Below, piece by piece: positions 1 through 6,736 of a stretch of 11,027 bases of DNA. A program made the translations under genes and the position numbers. The notes under the pieces were generated by a model. That model saw only the letters and a program-made list of their open reading frames with translations, was not told where the DNA came from and made no database searches. Each line of letters starts with the position of its first letter. Position 1 is the stretch's first letter. Source of the DNA: an uncultured Oceanospirillaceae bacterium. GTDB lineage: Bacteria > Pseudomonadota > Gammaproteobacteria > Pseudomonadales > Balneatricaceae. The DNA is taken from contig CAMIIY010000034.1 of NCBI GenBank assembly GCA_946221045.1, positions 1-11,027 on the forward strand, in the 5' to 3' direction.

Positions 1-1
1 C

Positions 2-1558
2 CCTAGCGTTACAACGGTTTATCGTTGGTGGAGGCGGTGGCTAGAATCCGGCCAAGACCTGATGTGTTTGGTCCCCCAATACCAAAAGCCTTCTCCTCAA
101 AGAAAATTCTCCAAAGACCTGATGGATGAACTACATGCACTCGTTGAGCGCTTATGGTTCTCCAGGGAAAAGCTACCGATACAGGCTGTCTATGATGCCT
201 TCCGACACCGTATCAACGAGCTAAATGCTGAACGGCTCAAGCCCTTAAAGATTCCGAGCCGTGCCCAGTTCTACCGAATCGTGGATCAGATCGATAAATA
301 CGATGCGATGGCCGCCAGAGAGGGAAAGCGTGTCGCCGATAAGCATTTTCGGGCAACCGGTGCCGGTGCAGTAACACACCACATTCTTGAACGGGTCGAG
401 GTCGATCATACCCCTCTGGATGTCATTGTTATCAACGAGCGGACAGGTCTGGCGGATGGCCGACCTACCTTAACCCTCCTGTTGTGTCGTCACTCACGCA
501 TGGTCTTGGGTTTTTCCATCGGGTTTGAGCCGCCCTCAGAGCTGTCGGTGATGAGGGCCTTACGTCACGCGATTCTGTCCAAAGCCTACGTCAAAGAGCG
601 TTACCCGGATATTTGCCATGAATGGCCAGCGTACGGGATTCCCCACACGCTGATCTGCGATAACGGCTTGGAGTTTCACTCCCATCAGCTGAAGCGCGTC
701 TGCGCGGAGCTTAATATCGAGCTTCAGTTCTGCCCCAAGCAGCAACCCCACTACAAAGGGGCCGTTGAGCGGTTTCTGGGCACGTTAAACCGCGCGGTCT
801 GCCACCGTATCCCCGGCACCACTTTCTCTAACATTGTGCATCGTGGTGACTACAACTCCGCCGACATGGCGCGGATCACTCTGGCTGATCTGAAATCGCT
901 TATCCATGAATGGGTCATCGATATTTACCACCAAGAGGTGCACAGAACCACGCATCGAATGCCAACAGCGATGTGGAAGGATGGACTTAGTATCGTGGAG
1001 CCAATGCTGCCTGAGAGCCTGATGCAGCTGAACTTGATACTCACTAAGGAGACGACCCGCCGACTTTCCCACCAGGGCGTGCAGGTTCATCACCTGTTCT
1101 ATAACTCGGCGGAACTTGGGCTTTTGCGCATACGCTCGAACGCCCGTTATGACGTGTCGGTGCGCTACGACCCGGAAAATATGAGCGCGGTCTGGGTCTA
1201 CGACGAGCTTCAGGGTGATTACATTCATGTGCCCTGTACCAATCCTGACTACGCAGAAGGCCTGACGCTGCGTCAACACGACCAGATCCTAAAGGACACC
1301 AAGCAGCGTGGGCTGGACGAACAGGATCAGGAGGAGCTGCTGGAGAGCAAGGCCAGGTTCCAGCAGAAGATCGAGGATCTGAGCCGTAATAAGCTGATCC
1401 GCGAACGCAAGAAAGCTGCAAGGGACGCCATGCCTGTTCCGCCTTCCTGTAGCTCAAATCCTGCGCTGGAGCGCCCCAAGGAGCCTGATACGACCGCCGA
1501 GTCGCTCTTCGAGCCCCTGAACTTCAAGGTGGTGATGAGGGGGCAAGGTGATGACTGA
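2..1558 (+). CDS. tniA: TniA/TnsB-type DDE transposase, 5' end cut by window edge
   Basis: This is the transposase that binds the transposon ends and joins them to target DNA. The reading frame is open to the left edge. The codons before the Met at 62 read SVTTVYRWWRRWLESGQ, a helix-turn-helix typical of this family, so 62 is internal and the true start is off the window. Numbering from Met62, the catalytic residues are D115 (in VEVDHT), D200 (in ICDNG) and E236 (in GAVERF). The last two have 35 residues between them, giving a DD35E integrase fold. A Mu-type beta-barrel follows at about 330-405, ending in YAEGLTLRQHD. A charged helical tail (about 410-498) probably contacts TniB. Visible length is 518 aa against the roughly 560-630 aa usual for TniA, so perhaps 50-100 residues are missing. 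The end overlaps tniB by 8 nt. Confidence 0.95.
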   Translation, partial: PSVTTVYRWWRRWLESGQDLMCLVPQYQKPSPQRKFSKDLMDELHALVERLWFSREKLPIQAVYDAFRHRINELNAERLKPLKIPSRAQFYRIVDQIDKYDAMAAREGKRVADKHFRATGAGAVTHHILERVEVDHTPLDVIVINERTGLADGRPTLTLLLCRHSRMVLGFSIGFEPPSELSVMRALRHAILSKAYVKERYPDICHEWPAYGIPHTLICDNGLEFHSHQLKRVCAELNIELQFCPKQQPHYKGAVERFLGTLNRAVCHRIPGTTFSNIVHRGDYNSADMARITLADLKSLIHEWVIDIYHQEVHRTTHRMPTAMWKDGLSIVEPMLPESLMQLNLILTKETTRRLSHQGVQVHHLFYNSAELGLLRIRSNARYDVSVRYDPENMSAVWVYDELQGDYIHVPCTNPDYAEGLTLRQHDQILKDTKQRGLDEQDQEELLESKARFQQKIEDLSRNKLIRERKKAARDAMPVPPSCSSNPALERPKEPDTTAESLFEPLNFKVVMRGQGDD

Positions 1559-2525
1559 CAACCTAAACATCCATCAGAAAATCGCTGAACTCCGCAAAGT
1601 CGTGATCTTCCATCCTCAATGCCAAGTGGCTTTCGACGCTATTCGGGATGCCTATCAGATGAATGCTCAGGTTGGGCTCCCTCAACACCTGTTGTGCGTT
1701 GGACAGTCTGGTACCGGTAAATCGACGTTGAAGTCGTTGATATTCGATGAGTATCCCCCCGAACCACTGTCAGACCGTGAGTTACTGCCGGTGCTTTGTG
1801 TGGATACACCGTCGCAGCCAACCATACGCAATATGGCAGAGGCGATGCTGGTTCAGCTTGGGGAGCCCTGTTTTATGCGCGGGTCTGCCATCGACAAGAC
1901 CAACCGGATTCTCAACCTGATCAAAGAGAAGCAGGTGCGCCTGATCATCGTGGATGAACTCCAGCACTTCATTGACCGAGGCCGCCGCAGAGCGCCTTTG
2001 GAGGTTTCGGATTGGTTGAAGACGCTGATTGATCAGTCCCAGGTCTCGACGGTGCTAATGGGCCTTCCGCGCTGCGAGCAGATCCTTCAGGTGAACGAGC
2101 AACTGAGACGGCGCTATGGTCGGCGCCTGGAGTTGAATCCGTTCTCCATTGAATCGCCGCATGAACAGTCGATTTTTGCTGGTGTGATTACTCACTTCGA
2201 TCAGAAGCTCGGTTTAAAAAGGCCCTTGCAGCTGGATGGCGACTTGCTGAGGCGTTTCCATTTTGCCACTAACGGCATTATCGATTATGTCGTTCGCTTG
2301 ATGACAGGTAGCTACGCCTGGGCCACTCAGCACTCCGTGCCGGCCATCGATCGCTCCGTACTTGGGAGGGCGTTTGTCGATTGGGTGTGGCATGAAGGTA
2401 AGGACGCGCTGAACCCCTTCAATGATGGATTTCGCTGGAAGCGGCTCGATAGCCCGGGAATGCCATTCAATCTGTTCGAGCCTGAATCCGCTGTCAGATC
2501 TTCCAATAAAGGAGGAATCTCATGA
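1551..2525 (+). CDS. tniB: TniB/TnsC-type AAA+ transposition regulator
   Basis: This ATPase is expected to assemble on target DNA, take the site choice from a TniQ protein and activate the transposase. Counting from the GTG at 1548, Walker A is GQSGTGKST (52-60), Walker B is RLIIVDELQH (131-140, D136 E137), a sensor-1-like strand is STVLMGLP (167-174) and an arginine-rich RRRYGRR (187-193) sits where AAA+ arginine fingers lie. I prefer the ATG at 1551 over the in-frame GTG at 1548 because the purine-rich AGGGGG at 1538-1543 is then 7 nt away. That gives 324 aa, close to the usual length of about 300-330. The start overlaps tniA by 8 nt and the stop overlaps tniQ in an ATGA, so translation is probably coupled through the operon. 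Confidence 0.95.
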   Translation: MTDNLNIHQKIAELRKVVIFHPQCQVAFDAIRDAYQMNAQVGLPQHLLCVGQSGTGKSTLKSLIFDEYPPEPLSDRELLPVLCVDTPSQPTIRNMAEAMLVQLGEPCFMRGSAIDKTNRILNLIKEKQVRLIIVDELQHFIDRGRRRAPLEVSDWLKTLIDQSQVSTVLMGLPRCEQILQVNEQLRRRYGRRLELNPFSIESPHEQSIFAGVITHFDQKLGLKRPLQLDGDLLRRFHFATNGIIDYVVRLMTGSYAWATQHSVPAIDRSVLGRAFVDWVWHEGKDALNPFNDGFRWKRLDSPGMPFNLFEPESAVRSSNKGGIS

Positions 2526-3451
2526 GTCTGATCAAACCTCCATTGCATCCAAGTTGTTTTCCTGATGAGTTGCCTTATGGGTATTTGAAGCGTTTGGCTG
2601 AGTTGAACCAGTACGATAGCCCAGCGTGGCTTTTCCGAGAGTTATCCTCCCCAAGTCGTCTTCAAAACCCTATGTTCTCCAGCGCTCAGTTATCATCAGC
2701 CAACTGGGCGGGAGGCGGTGAAACTCCCTCCTCTGTCTGTAGCAATACACGTTATCTGAGGTTTTGCCCGCTCTGTATAATGGAAAATGGATATTGGAAA
2801 AGTTCATGGCAGAGCTGGGTATCCTGCGCGTGTACTCGGCACCAAATATGGTTGGTTGATCGTTGTCCGAGTTGCTTTATTACTCTTCCATTAAAATCTA
2901 CGGAGTTATTGAACTGTGCCTGTGGTACTCGCTTAGCCGATGCGGCCAAGGAGATTATTGATATTCCTGTTGAGCGGATGCAGGCGTTCCTTGATGAAGG
3001 TGTTATACCGCCTGATCATCCCCTGCTTCCCTGCACGCATGGCTTAGATTATTCAATCAGGGCTTCATTCATTAGCTTTCTGTGTACCTGGCTGGATTAT
3101 CCCAATCTTACGCCACAAAGATTCAATCGTGAGTTAATGCGCTGTAATACCGCTCGCATCCATTTTATGAATGCTGCTGATATGCTCTTCCAGCAAGATG
3201 GACTGGAGGTCTTTTTGTTCCGGTTGTCTCAAAGAGATAATCCTGAGCACTACTCATCACACATCTTGAGGTTTGTTCTACGGTTAAATATCAGTTTTCC
3301 AGAACCGTGCTTCCAAGTCTTGAAGCGTGAAGCCATGAATTATTGGGTTCAAATGAGAAGTGCTTTAGACATGGAGCAAGGTCGATCCTCTGATATATCC
3401 GACCTGTGGGAATATGCCGAGTGGCAGGTGCTGCCGCATGACCCAAAGTAA
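2522..3451 (+). CDS. tniQ: TniQ-family target-selection protein, short paralogue
   Basis: TniQ proteins link a target site to the TniB/TnsC ATPase. The N-terminus (LHPSCFPDELPYGYLKRL, from residue 8) has the family's proline-glutamate-tyrosine pattern. Zinc-finger ligands are clear: C82-x2-C85, C104-x2-H107, C115-x2-C118 and C132-x-C134. After about residue 140 the protein is helical with no recognisable DNA-binding domain. At 309 aa it is shorter than Tn5053 TniQ (about 400) and matches the smaller TniQ (tniD-like) of Tn6022-type elements. The start is set by a near-perfect Shine-Dalgarno, AAAGGAGGA at 2508-2516, inside the end of tniB. By eye the gene looks more AT-rich than tniA and tniB. 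No cas genes are visible, so nothing suggests an RNA-guided role. Confidence 0.9.
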   Translation: MSLIKPPLHPSCFPDELPYGYLKRLAELNQYDSPAWLFRELSSPSRLQNPMFSSAQLSSANWAGGGETPSSVCSNTRYLRFCPLCIMENGYWKSSWQSWVSCACTRHQIWLVDRCPSCFITLPLKSTELLNCACGTRLADAAKEIIDIPVERMQAFLDEGVIPPDHPLLPCTHGLDYSIRASFISFLCTWLDYPNLTPQRFNRELMRCNTARIHFMNAADMLFQQDGLEVFLFRLSQRDNPEHYSSHILRFVLRLNISFPEPCFQVLKREAMNYWVQMRSALDMEQGRSSDISDLWEYAEWQVLPHDPK

Positions 3452-3464
3452 GGGCCAGGAGGGT

Positions 3465-5306
3465 ATGCGGGCGCCCGTCAGAAGTCACGACTGTTCGCTG
3501 GTATACCCTCCGATCCATCCCGTCTGTTCCTCGGACGAATCACCGATAGGCTATTTGGTTCGCCTGGTAGAGCTGAATCGTTATGGTTCTACCAGCTGGA
3601 TGTGCGCGGACGGGCAGCTACCGAGGATCTCGGAGCTACATAGGTACCCGGACATGCTTGCAGGCTCAGCTTGGACCGGTTGGCGTACGGAAACGTCATC
3701 GATATCGGTGGCGGTTTGTTTGGTCGATCAGAGTCACCGCCTGGGTCGTTTACGTTATTGCCCCGCCTGTATCAGGGAAACGCAACGATGGAAGGCTGCG
3801 TGGCATCTAAAAGCGTCAGTGGCATGTGCCGAACATGGAGGTTGGCTTAGAGATACCTGTCTGGCCTGTGAAAGCCCAGTGCCGTTCAAGGCTCGCAGTA
3901 CCAAGCTTTGTAAGTGTGGTGCAGATCTATCTGAATCTGCCCTGTGCCTGGCGCCTGATGCGGTAAGGCGGCAGCAAGAATGGTTGGAGCGAGGCTCTGT
4001 GTCAGGGGCTTTGATAGCCGCAGGGCACAACCTGGATCTCCAAATGCGATCACAGCTCATTCTGTTGTTTTCTCGTTTTGTCGGTCGTGACGGCGTGGGT
4101 AAAACCGGGATCGATACGCGGGTACTCCAAATGGATATGGCTGCCGACGTGATGACCCTGGTAGCTGATGCGCTGTTTGGTGGGACCGAGGGCTTTACCA
4201 GGTTCCTCGACGCGTCGTTATCAGTATGCGTCTCTGAGCAGGGAGAGCGGCGGCTGAATCGATTCTATAAAGCGTTCTACAAGGCTTTTGAGGGAGCCTG
4301 CTTCAATCCCTACAAGCAACTGCTGGAACAGTATCTCAATGAGCACTGGCCAAAGGCGTTGAGCCGCCGGAACTCTCTATTCGGTGATCGAACCATTCAG
4401 TCGCATCCCTGGCTGGCACTACAAACAGCCTGCCGAGAGTTTACGATTCCTAAATCCCACATGAGGGCTGCTATCGCGGGTGATGGAGTGCGCAGCATGA
4501 CGGTACAGGGCCCAAAGCGAGAGTCGGTACTGGTGTGGAAGCCTGACGTGGTGAGGCTCAAAGAGCGGTTGGCAGACTCGCTGACAGCTAAGGATGCGGC
4601 CGACTATCTCGGCGTTACCAAGAAGCAGTTTGGGCAGCTATACCAGAGTGGATATTTCACACACCAGAGGGCGCCAGAATCGGCCTCCAGGGGCGTTTGG
4701 GCATTCTCAAAGAAGGAGTTGTCCGTGTTCCTGAAATCGCTTGTTCACTGCGGTTCAGCTCCTCCCGAGGCTATGACAATGAACCAAGCCCTGAGACGAT
4801 TTCGGGCCGGAGTGAAAGAGCCGTTGGTGATCATCATCCAGGCGAACAGAGAGGGTGCGTTGAGCGCATACGCACAGAGCCAGGAACCAACAATCCGGGA
4901 GCTGGTGTTCGATAGTCGCCAATTTGAAGATTGGTATCGGGAGCGATCTTCCGATTCTGAGCTATTTTCGATAATCGAAGCCGCGAAGCGTATGGGCATT
5001 CATCAGGAGTTTGCTTACCAGCTCGCCACTGCCGGTTTCCTTGAGACGGACCATAGCGATACCCAGCTTGGGCGGCTCGTCAGCCAGCACTCGATAGATA
5101 AGTTCTGTTCAGAGTATGTCTTGCTGCGTGATTTGGCCCGAGACGCCGGTAGGAGTTCAGCTAGTGTGATGAACGACTTGGCTTCTCGGGGGATTCAGCC
5201 GGTTGATGCTGATTGGGATCAGCAGCTGCGACAGAAGGTGTACCTAGCTGGCAGCCTCAGTGGCCTATTGCGCGGGTTCTGTATTTTGAGCGTTGGGGGT
5301 GGGTGA
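3465..5306 (+). CDS. tniQ: TniQ-family, TnsD-like target-site protein with C-terminal DNA-binding segments
   Basis: This is the second TniQ paralogue, probably the sequence-specific attachment-site reader. Numbering from the ATG at 3465 (613 aa), the N-terminus (YPPIHPVCSSDESPIGYL) closely parallels the preceding TniQ. Zinc ligands are C99-x2-C102, C121-x2-H124, C132-x2-C135 and C149-x-C151. The extra C-terminal half holds helix-turn-helix-like segments: about 373-400 (LTAKDAADYLGVT, excisionase/MerR-like), 499-526 (SIIEAAKRMGIHQEFAYQL) and possibly 551-580 (RDLARDAGRSSASVMNDL). Length and layout suit TnsD or Tn6022 TniE. Start choice is uncertain: AGGAGGG at 3457-3463 sits unusually close to the ATG at 3465, and in-frame ATGs at 3414 and 3438 overlap the upstream gene. 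The last 42 nt overlap the convergent gene on the other strand. Confidence 0.88.
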   Translation: MRAPVRSHDCSLVYPPIHPVCSSDESPIGYLVRLVELNRYGSTSWMCADGQLPRISELHRYPDMLAGSAWTGWRTETSSISVAVCLVDQSHRLGRLRYCPACIRETQRWKAAWHLKASVACAEHGGWLRDTCLACESPVPFKARSTKLCKCGADLSESALCLAPDAVRRQQEWLERGSVSGALIAAGHNLDLQMRSQLILLFSRFVGRDGVGKTGIDTRVLQMDMAADVMTLVADALFGGTEGFTRFLDASLSVCVSEQGERRLNRFYKAFYKAFEGACFNPYKQLLEQYLNEHWPKALSRRNSLFGDRTIQSHPWLALQTACREFTIPKSHMRAAIAGDGVRSMTVQGPKRESVLVWKPDVVRLKERLADSLTAKDAADYLGVTKKQFGQLYQSGYFTHQRAPESASRGVWAFSKKELSVFLKSLVHCGSAPPEAMTMNQALRRFRAGVKEPLVIIIQANREGALSAYAQSQEPTIRELVFDSRQFEDWYRERSSDSELFSIIEAAKRMGIHQEFAYQLATAGFLETDHSDTQLGRLVSQHSIDKFCSEYVLLRDLARDAGRSSASVMNDLASRGIQPVDADWDQQLRQKVYLAGSLSGLLRGFCILSVGGG

Positions 5307-6158
5307 TTGTGCGTTGGCCTCGGCTTTGATCCGTTTCCTCTCCGCTAGATATGCCGCGGTTTCAACAGCTGTCAGCCTTCGGAAGAGTTCCGTGAATGAT
5401 GAAATTGCAAAGACTATGAACGGGAGCGCAAACACCAAGAATATTTTCTGACCTTTTATTATCTCATCGATATGTTCCGCGTCGGCTGCGTTGGTAAACG
5501 AATCGCAAATGTTGGCGATGGTTTCTGTCTTTAGTTGAGTCTCTTTGGCTGCAGACTCTGCACTGAATGTTTCCTGAGAGCAGGTTCGTGCGGTGAACCC
5601 CCAGTCTTTGCTGAGATTGTAGGGGGCGTTGTACGCTTGGTCATGATCCAGCCAGATCCATTGGGATTCGCCTTTGAACTTGATCAACGCAGCATTTCTT
5701 ATCCCAAGGTCGAGCGGCGGGACCGACACCAAAGCAAACGCAATCCCCAAAATCATGAAGCCAACAGCTTGGGTTCTAGTCGCTTTCTTTATTTCCAGCT
5801 TTTCAATGTCGAACCAGCCCTTAAGTCGGGCGAATTTTTTATGGTCCAGGTCATATTCGTCGAACCATTTAATGAGCTTATGTGCGTCATCTAATGATTT
5901 GGCTTTGAAGTTGAAAATCGCATTAAAACGCTCAAGCTCCTTATTGCGTCGCCAGAATTCGGCAAGGGTGTCGTCTTGGTACTCTGAGCGACCTGCAAGT
6001 AATGCGTACAGCCTACTTACAAAACCATATGAGGTTCCTGCTCTATAGTGGAAAAAGAGTCGCAATACGAGAAAAGAGACTACGAGTATGGCCATATTCA
6101 ACAACGGGCCGGGTAAGCCCGAGATATCAATGACCATTCCGAAAACAGATTCTTCCAT
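5265..6158 (-). CDS. Three-TM membrane protein of unknown function, probable transposon cargo
   Basis: I do not recognise a function. It recalls uncharacterised inner-membrane proteins of the DUF6216 kind, but only from memory. From the chosen start (297 aa), hydrophobic segments lie at about 16-36, 131-149 and 238-258. Between the first two is a charged, helix-rich loop (40-125, many K, D, E, W and F). Between the second and third is a loop with two cysteines (C193, C218) that could form a disulphide if exported. The tail (259-297) is charged, then rich in P, N, Q and A. The start at 6158 is chosen because AAGGAG lies 8 nt upstream on that strand and the membrane segment follows directly; the longer frame to 6215 has no such site. 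It runs against the transposition operon, overlaps tniQ by 42 nt and diverges from the small gene at 6260. Confidence 0.75.
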   Translation of the reverse strand: MEESVFGMVIDISGLPGPLLNMAILVVSFLVLRLFFHYRAGTSYGFVSRLYALLAGRSEYQDDTLAEFWRRNKELERFNAIFNFKAKSLDDAHKLIKWFDEYDLDHKKFARLKGWFDIEKLEIKKATRTQAVGFMILGIAFALVSVPPLDLGIRNAALIKFKGESQWIWLDHDQAYNAPYNLSKDWGFTARTCSQETFSAESAAKETQLKTETIANICDSFTNAADAEHIDEIIKGQKIFLVFALPFIVFAISSFTELFRRLTAVETAAYLAERKRIKAEANAQSPTPNAQNTEPAQ

Positions 6159-6259
6159 GACGATAACTCCTTGTGTATCAGATGGTTTCGAATCGCATAT
6201 ACTACCGTGGAGCAAGACTCAGCGGAATCGCTTCTGAGCGGGGAACTAAGGAGGTTACG
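6159..6259. promoter_or_regulatory. Divergent intergenic region between the two cargo genes, with dyad
   Basis: These 101 bp must carry the promoters for both flanking cargo genes. A good extended -10 for the rightward gene is TATACT at 6198-6203, but no clear -35 lies at the usual distance. An interrupted dyad, CTCAG (6218-6222) and CTGAG (6234-6238), encloses a smaller one, AGCG/CGCT (6221-6224 and 6229-6232). It lies between the candidate -10 and the rightward ribosome site, where an operator or leader hairpin would be. The regulatory reading is inference. Confidence 0.4.
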
Positions 6260-6430
6260 ATGAGTTATAGGCGTCTAACAGAGCAAGAAATAGAAGATCT
6301 CAGGAATGAGATGAGGCAGGCAGGGCAATGGATGAAAGAGGAACTCAAACGCCGGAGGCAGAATAAAGATTCAGATCTTCAGGAACCGAGCTCTCCAGCT
6401 GACCCAAAACCGCAGCGGGAAAAGCCATAA
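6260..6430 (+). CDS. Small charged protein, 56 aa, probable transposon cargo
   Basis: This is a 56-residue protein of unknown function. Residues 1-33 are predicted helical and strongly charged (EQEIEDLRNEMRQAGQWMKE, then KRRR), followed by a disordered tail rich in P, S, D, Q and K. It has no cysteines, signal peptide or membrane segment. The start is well supported: AAGGAGG at 6249-6255 is 4 nt before the ATG at 6260, whereas the in-frame start at 6173 has no ribosome site and would run through the divergent promoter region. It is divergent from the membrane protein gene and may be co-regulated with it; an antitoxin-like or regulatory partner role is possible but unsupported. About 190 nt downstream is a strong intrinsic terminator. 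Confidence 0.65.
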   Translation: MSYRRLTEQEIEDLRNEMRQAGQWMKEELKRRRQNKDSDLQEPSSPADPKPQREKP

Positions 6431-6499
6431 CCTCCTTGGAATTGCTCAAGTTACCAGGTGTGTTTATAACTGACTGAAACTTAAAGCATTTCATGAGTT

Positions 6500-6611
6500 A
6501 TGAGATTTTGTGAGATTGATTGCAACATCGATGAGATTTTTCGTGCGCACGAAGGGCGTTAAGTGGCTGTTTTTATTGAGTGGTGATTCTCAGAGGGAAT
6601 GAGATCCGACA
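6500..6611. repeat. Candidate cargo-side transposon end with TnsB/TniA-type repeats
   Basis: ATGAGAT occurs at 6500-6506, 6531-6537 and 6599-6605, and GTGAGAT at 6510-6516. Starts are 10, 21 and 68 bp apart, so three copies are in helical phase. Read on the minus strand, the outermost copy lies just inside a TGTCGG terminus (ending at 6611). The layout, one site at the tip and others spaced inward, is how the Tn7 left end arranges its TnsB sites. The opposite end of the element is off the window, so the inverted repeat cannot be confirmed. Any 5-bp target duplication would be ATCTA at 6612-6616. Confidence 0.4.
6540..6553. repeat. Perfect 14-bp palindrome
   Basis: TTCGTGCGCACGAA reads identically on both strands with no spacer. 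It directly follows the second full ATGAGAT copy. It could be a dimeric protein binding site within the putative transposon end; the function is unknown. Confidence 0.6.
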
Positions 6612-6620
6612 ATCTAAACA

Positions 6621-6644
6621 AGCAGCCGAAGGGCTGCTTTTTTT
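6621..6644 (+). terminator. Strong intrinsic terminator
   Basis: A 7-bp stem, AGCAGCC (6621-6627) with GGCTGCT (6632-6638), closes a GAAG loop and runs straight into a seven-T tract (6638-6644). It terminates rightward transcription. It may serve the small cargo gene, or be the original terminator of a chromosomal gene now separated from it by the transposon. A further hairpin, GATTCTCA (6585-6592) with TGAGATC (6600-6606), lies just upstream. Confidence 0.85.
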
Positions 6645-6736
6645 GTGGGCAAATTAATTCGTGGCTATTCAAGTGTGTTTGGAGGCCATGAGGCCTGCGT
6701 TGCATCTCTTGATGATTTACTTTGAAGGACGTTGTT

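Larger units (their letters stand above)
1..6611 (+). mobile_element. Tn7-like (Tn5053/Tn6022-type) transposon, partial; right boundary tentative
   Basis: A DDE transposase, an AAA+ regulator and two TniQ proteins in one operon are the core of a Tn7/Tn5053-type element. The order tniA-tniB-short tniQ-long tniQ resembles, from memory, tniA-B-D-E of Tn6022/AbaR elements. The left end and any TnsA-type gene lie outside the window. Two genes of unknown function follow the operon as apparent cargo. The right boundary at 6611 is an inference from four ATGAGAT-type repeats and an ACA terminus (TGTCG on the other strand), followed by chromosome-like sequence with an intact terminator. The presence of the transposition module is nearly certain; the exact right end is not, and it could lie anywhere from about 6431 to 6736. 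Confidence 0.75.
6431..6736. other. Gene-free stretch: candidate transposon end, terminator, yqhA leader
   Basis: I see no credible coding frame in these 306 bp. From left to right it holds a cluster of ATGAGAT-type repeats with a 14-bp palindrome, a candidate transposon terminus, an intrinsic terminator and a short leader for the YqhA-family gene. The leader contains a 5-bp hairpin, AGGCC (6683-6687) with GGCCT (6692-6696). The composition change from transposon to chromosome probably occurs here. Confidence 0.6.

Noticed and set aside
62..64. ATG at 62 as the start of the transposase gene
   Set aside because: The upstream codons are open in frame to the window edge and encode a typical TniA helix-turn-helix, so this Met is internal.
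52..124. Near-repeat AAGACCTGATG, 60 bp apart (about 54-64 and 114-124)
   Set aside because: Both copies are in coding sequence in the same frame and encode DLM. They lack the terminal or spacing features of transposase binding sites, so coincidence is likelier.
785..1457. Leftward frames of 137-164 codons opposite tniA
   Set aside because: They lie within a well-supported transposase gene, have no ribosome sites or recognisable motifs, and look like shadows of its codon use.
2522..3451. CRISPR-associated transposon (CAST) reading of the TniQ genes
   Set aside because: No Cas-like gene or CRISPR repeat is visible anywhere in the window, and the long TnsD-like TniQ points to protein-guided targeting.
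6585..6644. tRNA, SRP or other known structured RNA before the terminator
   Set aside because: The hairpin and terminator do not give a cloverleaf, a T-loop or an SRP-like tetraloop arrangement. A short unknown sRNA cannot be excluded, but nothing supports it.
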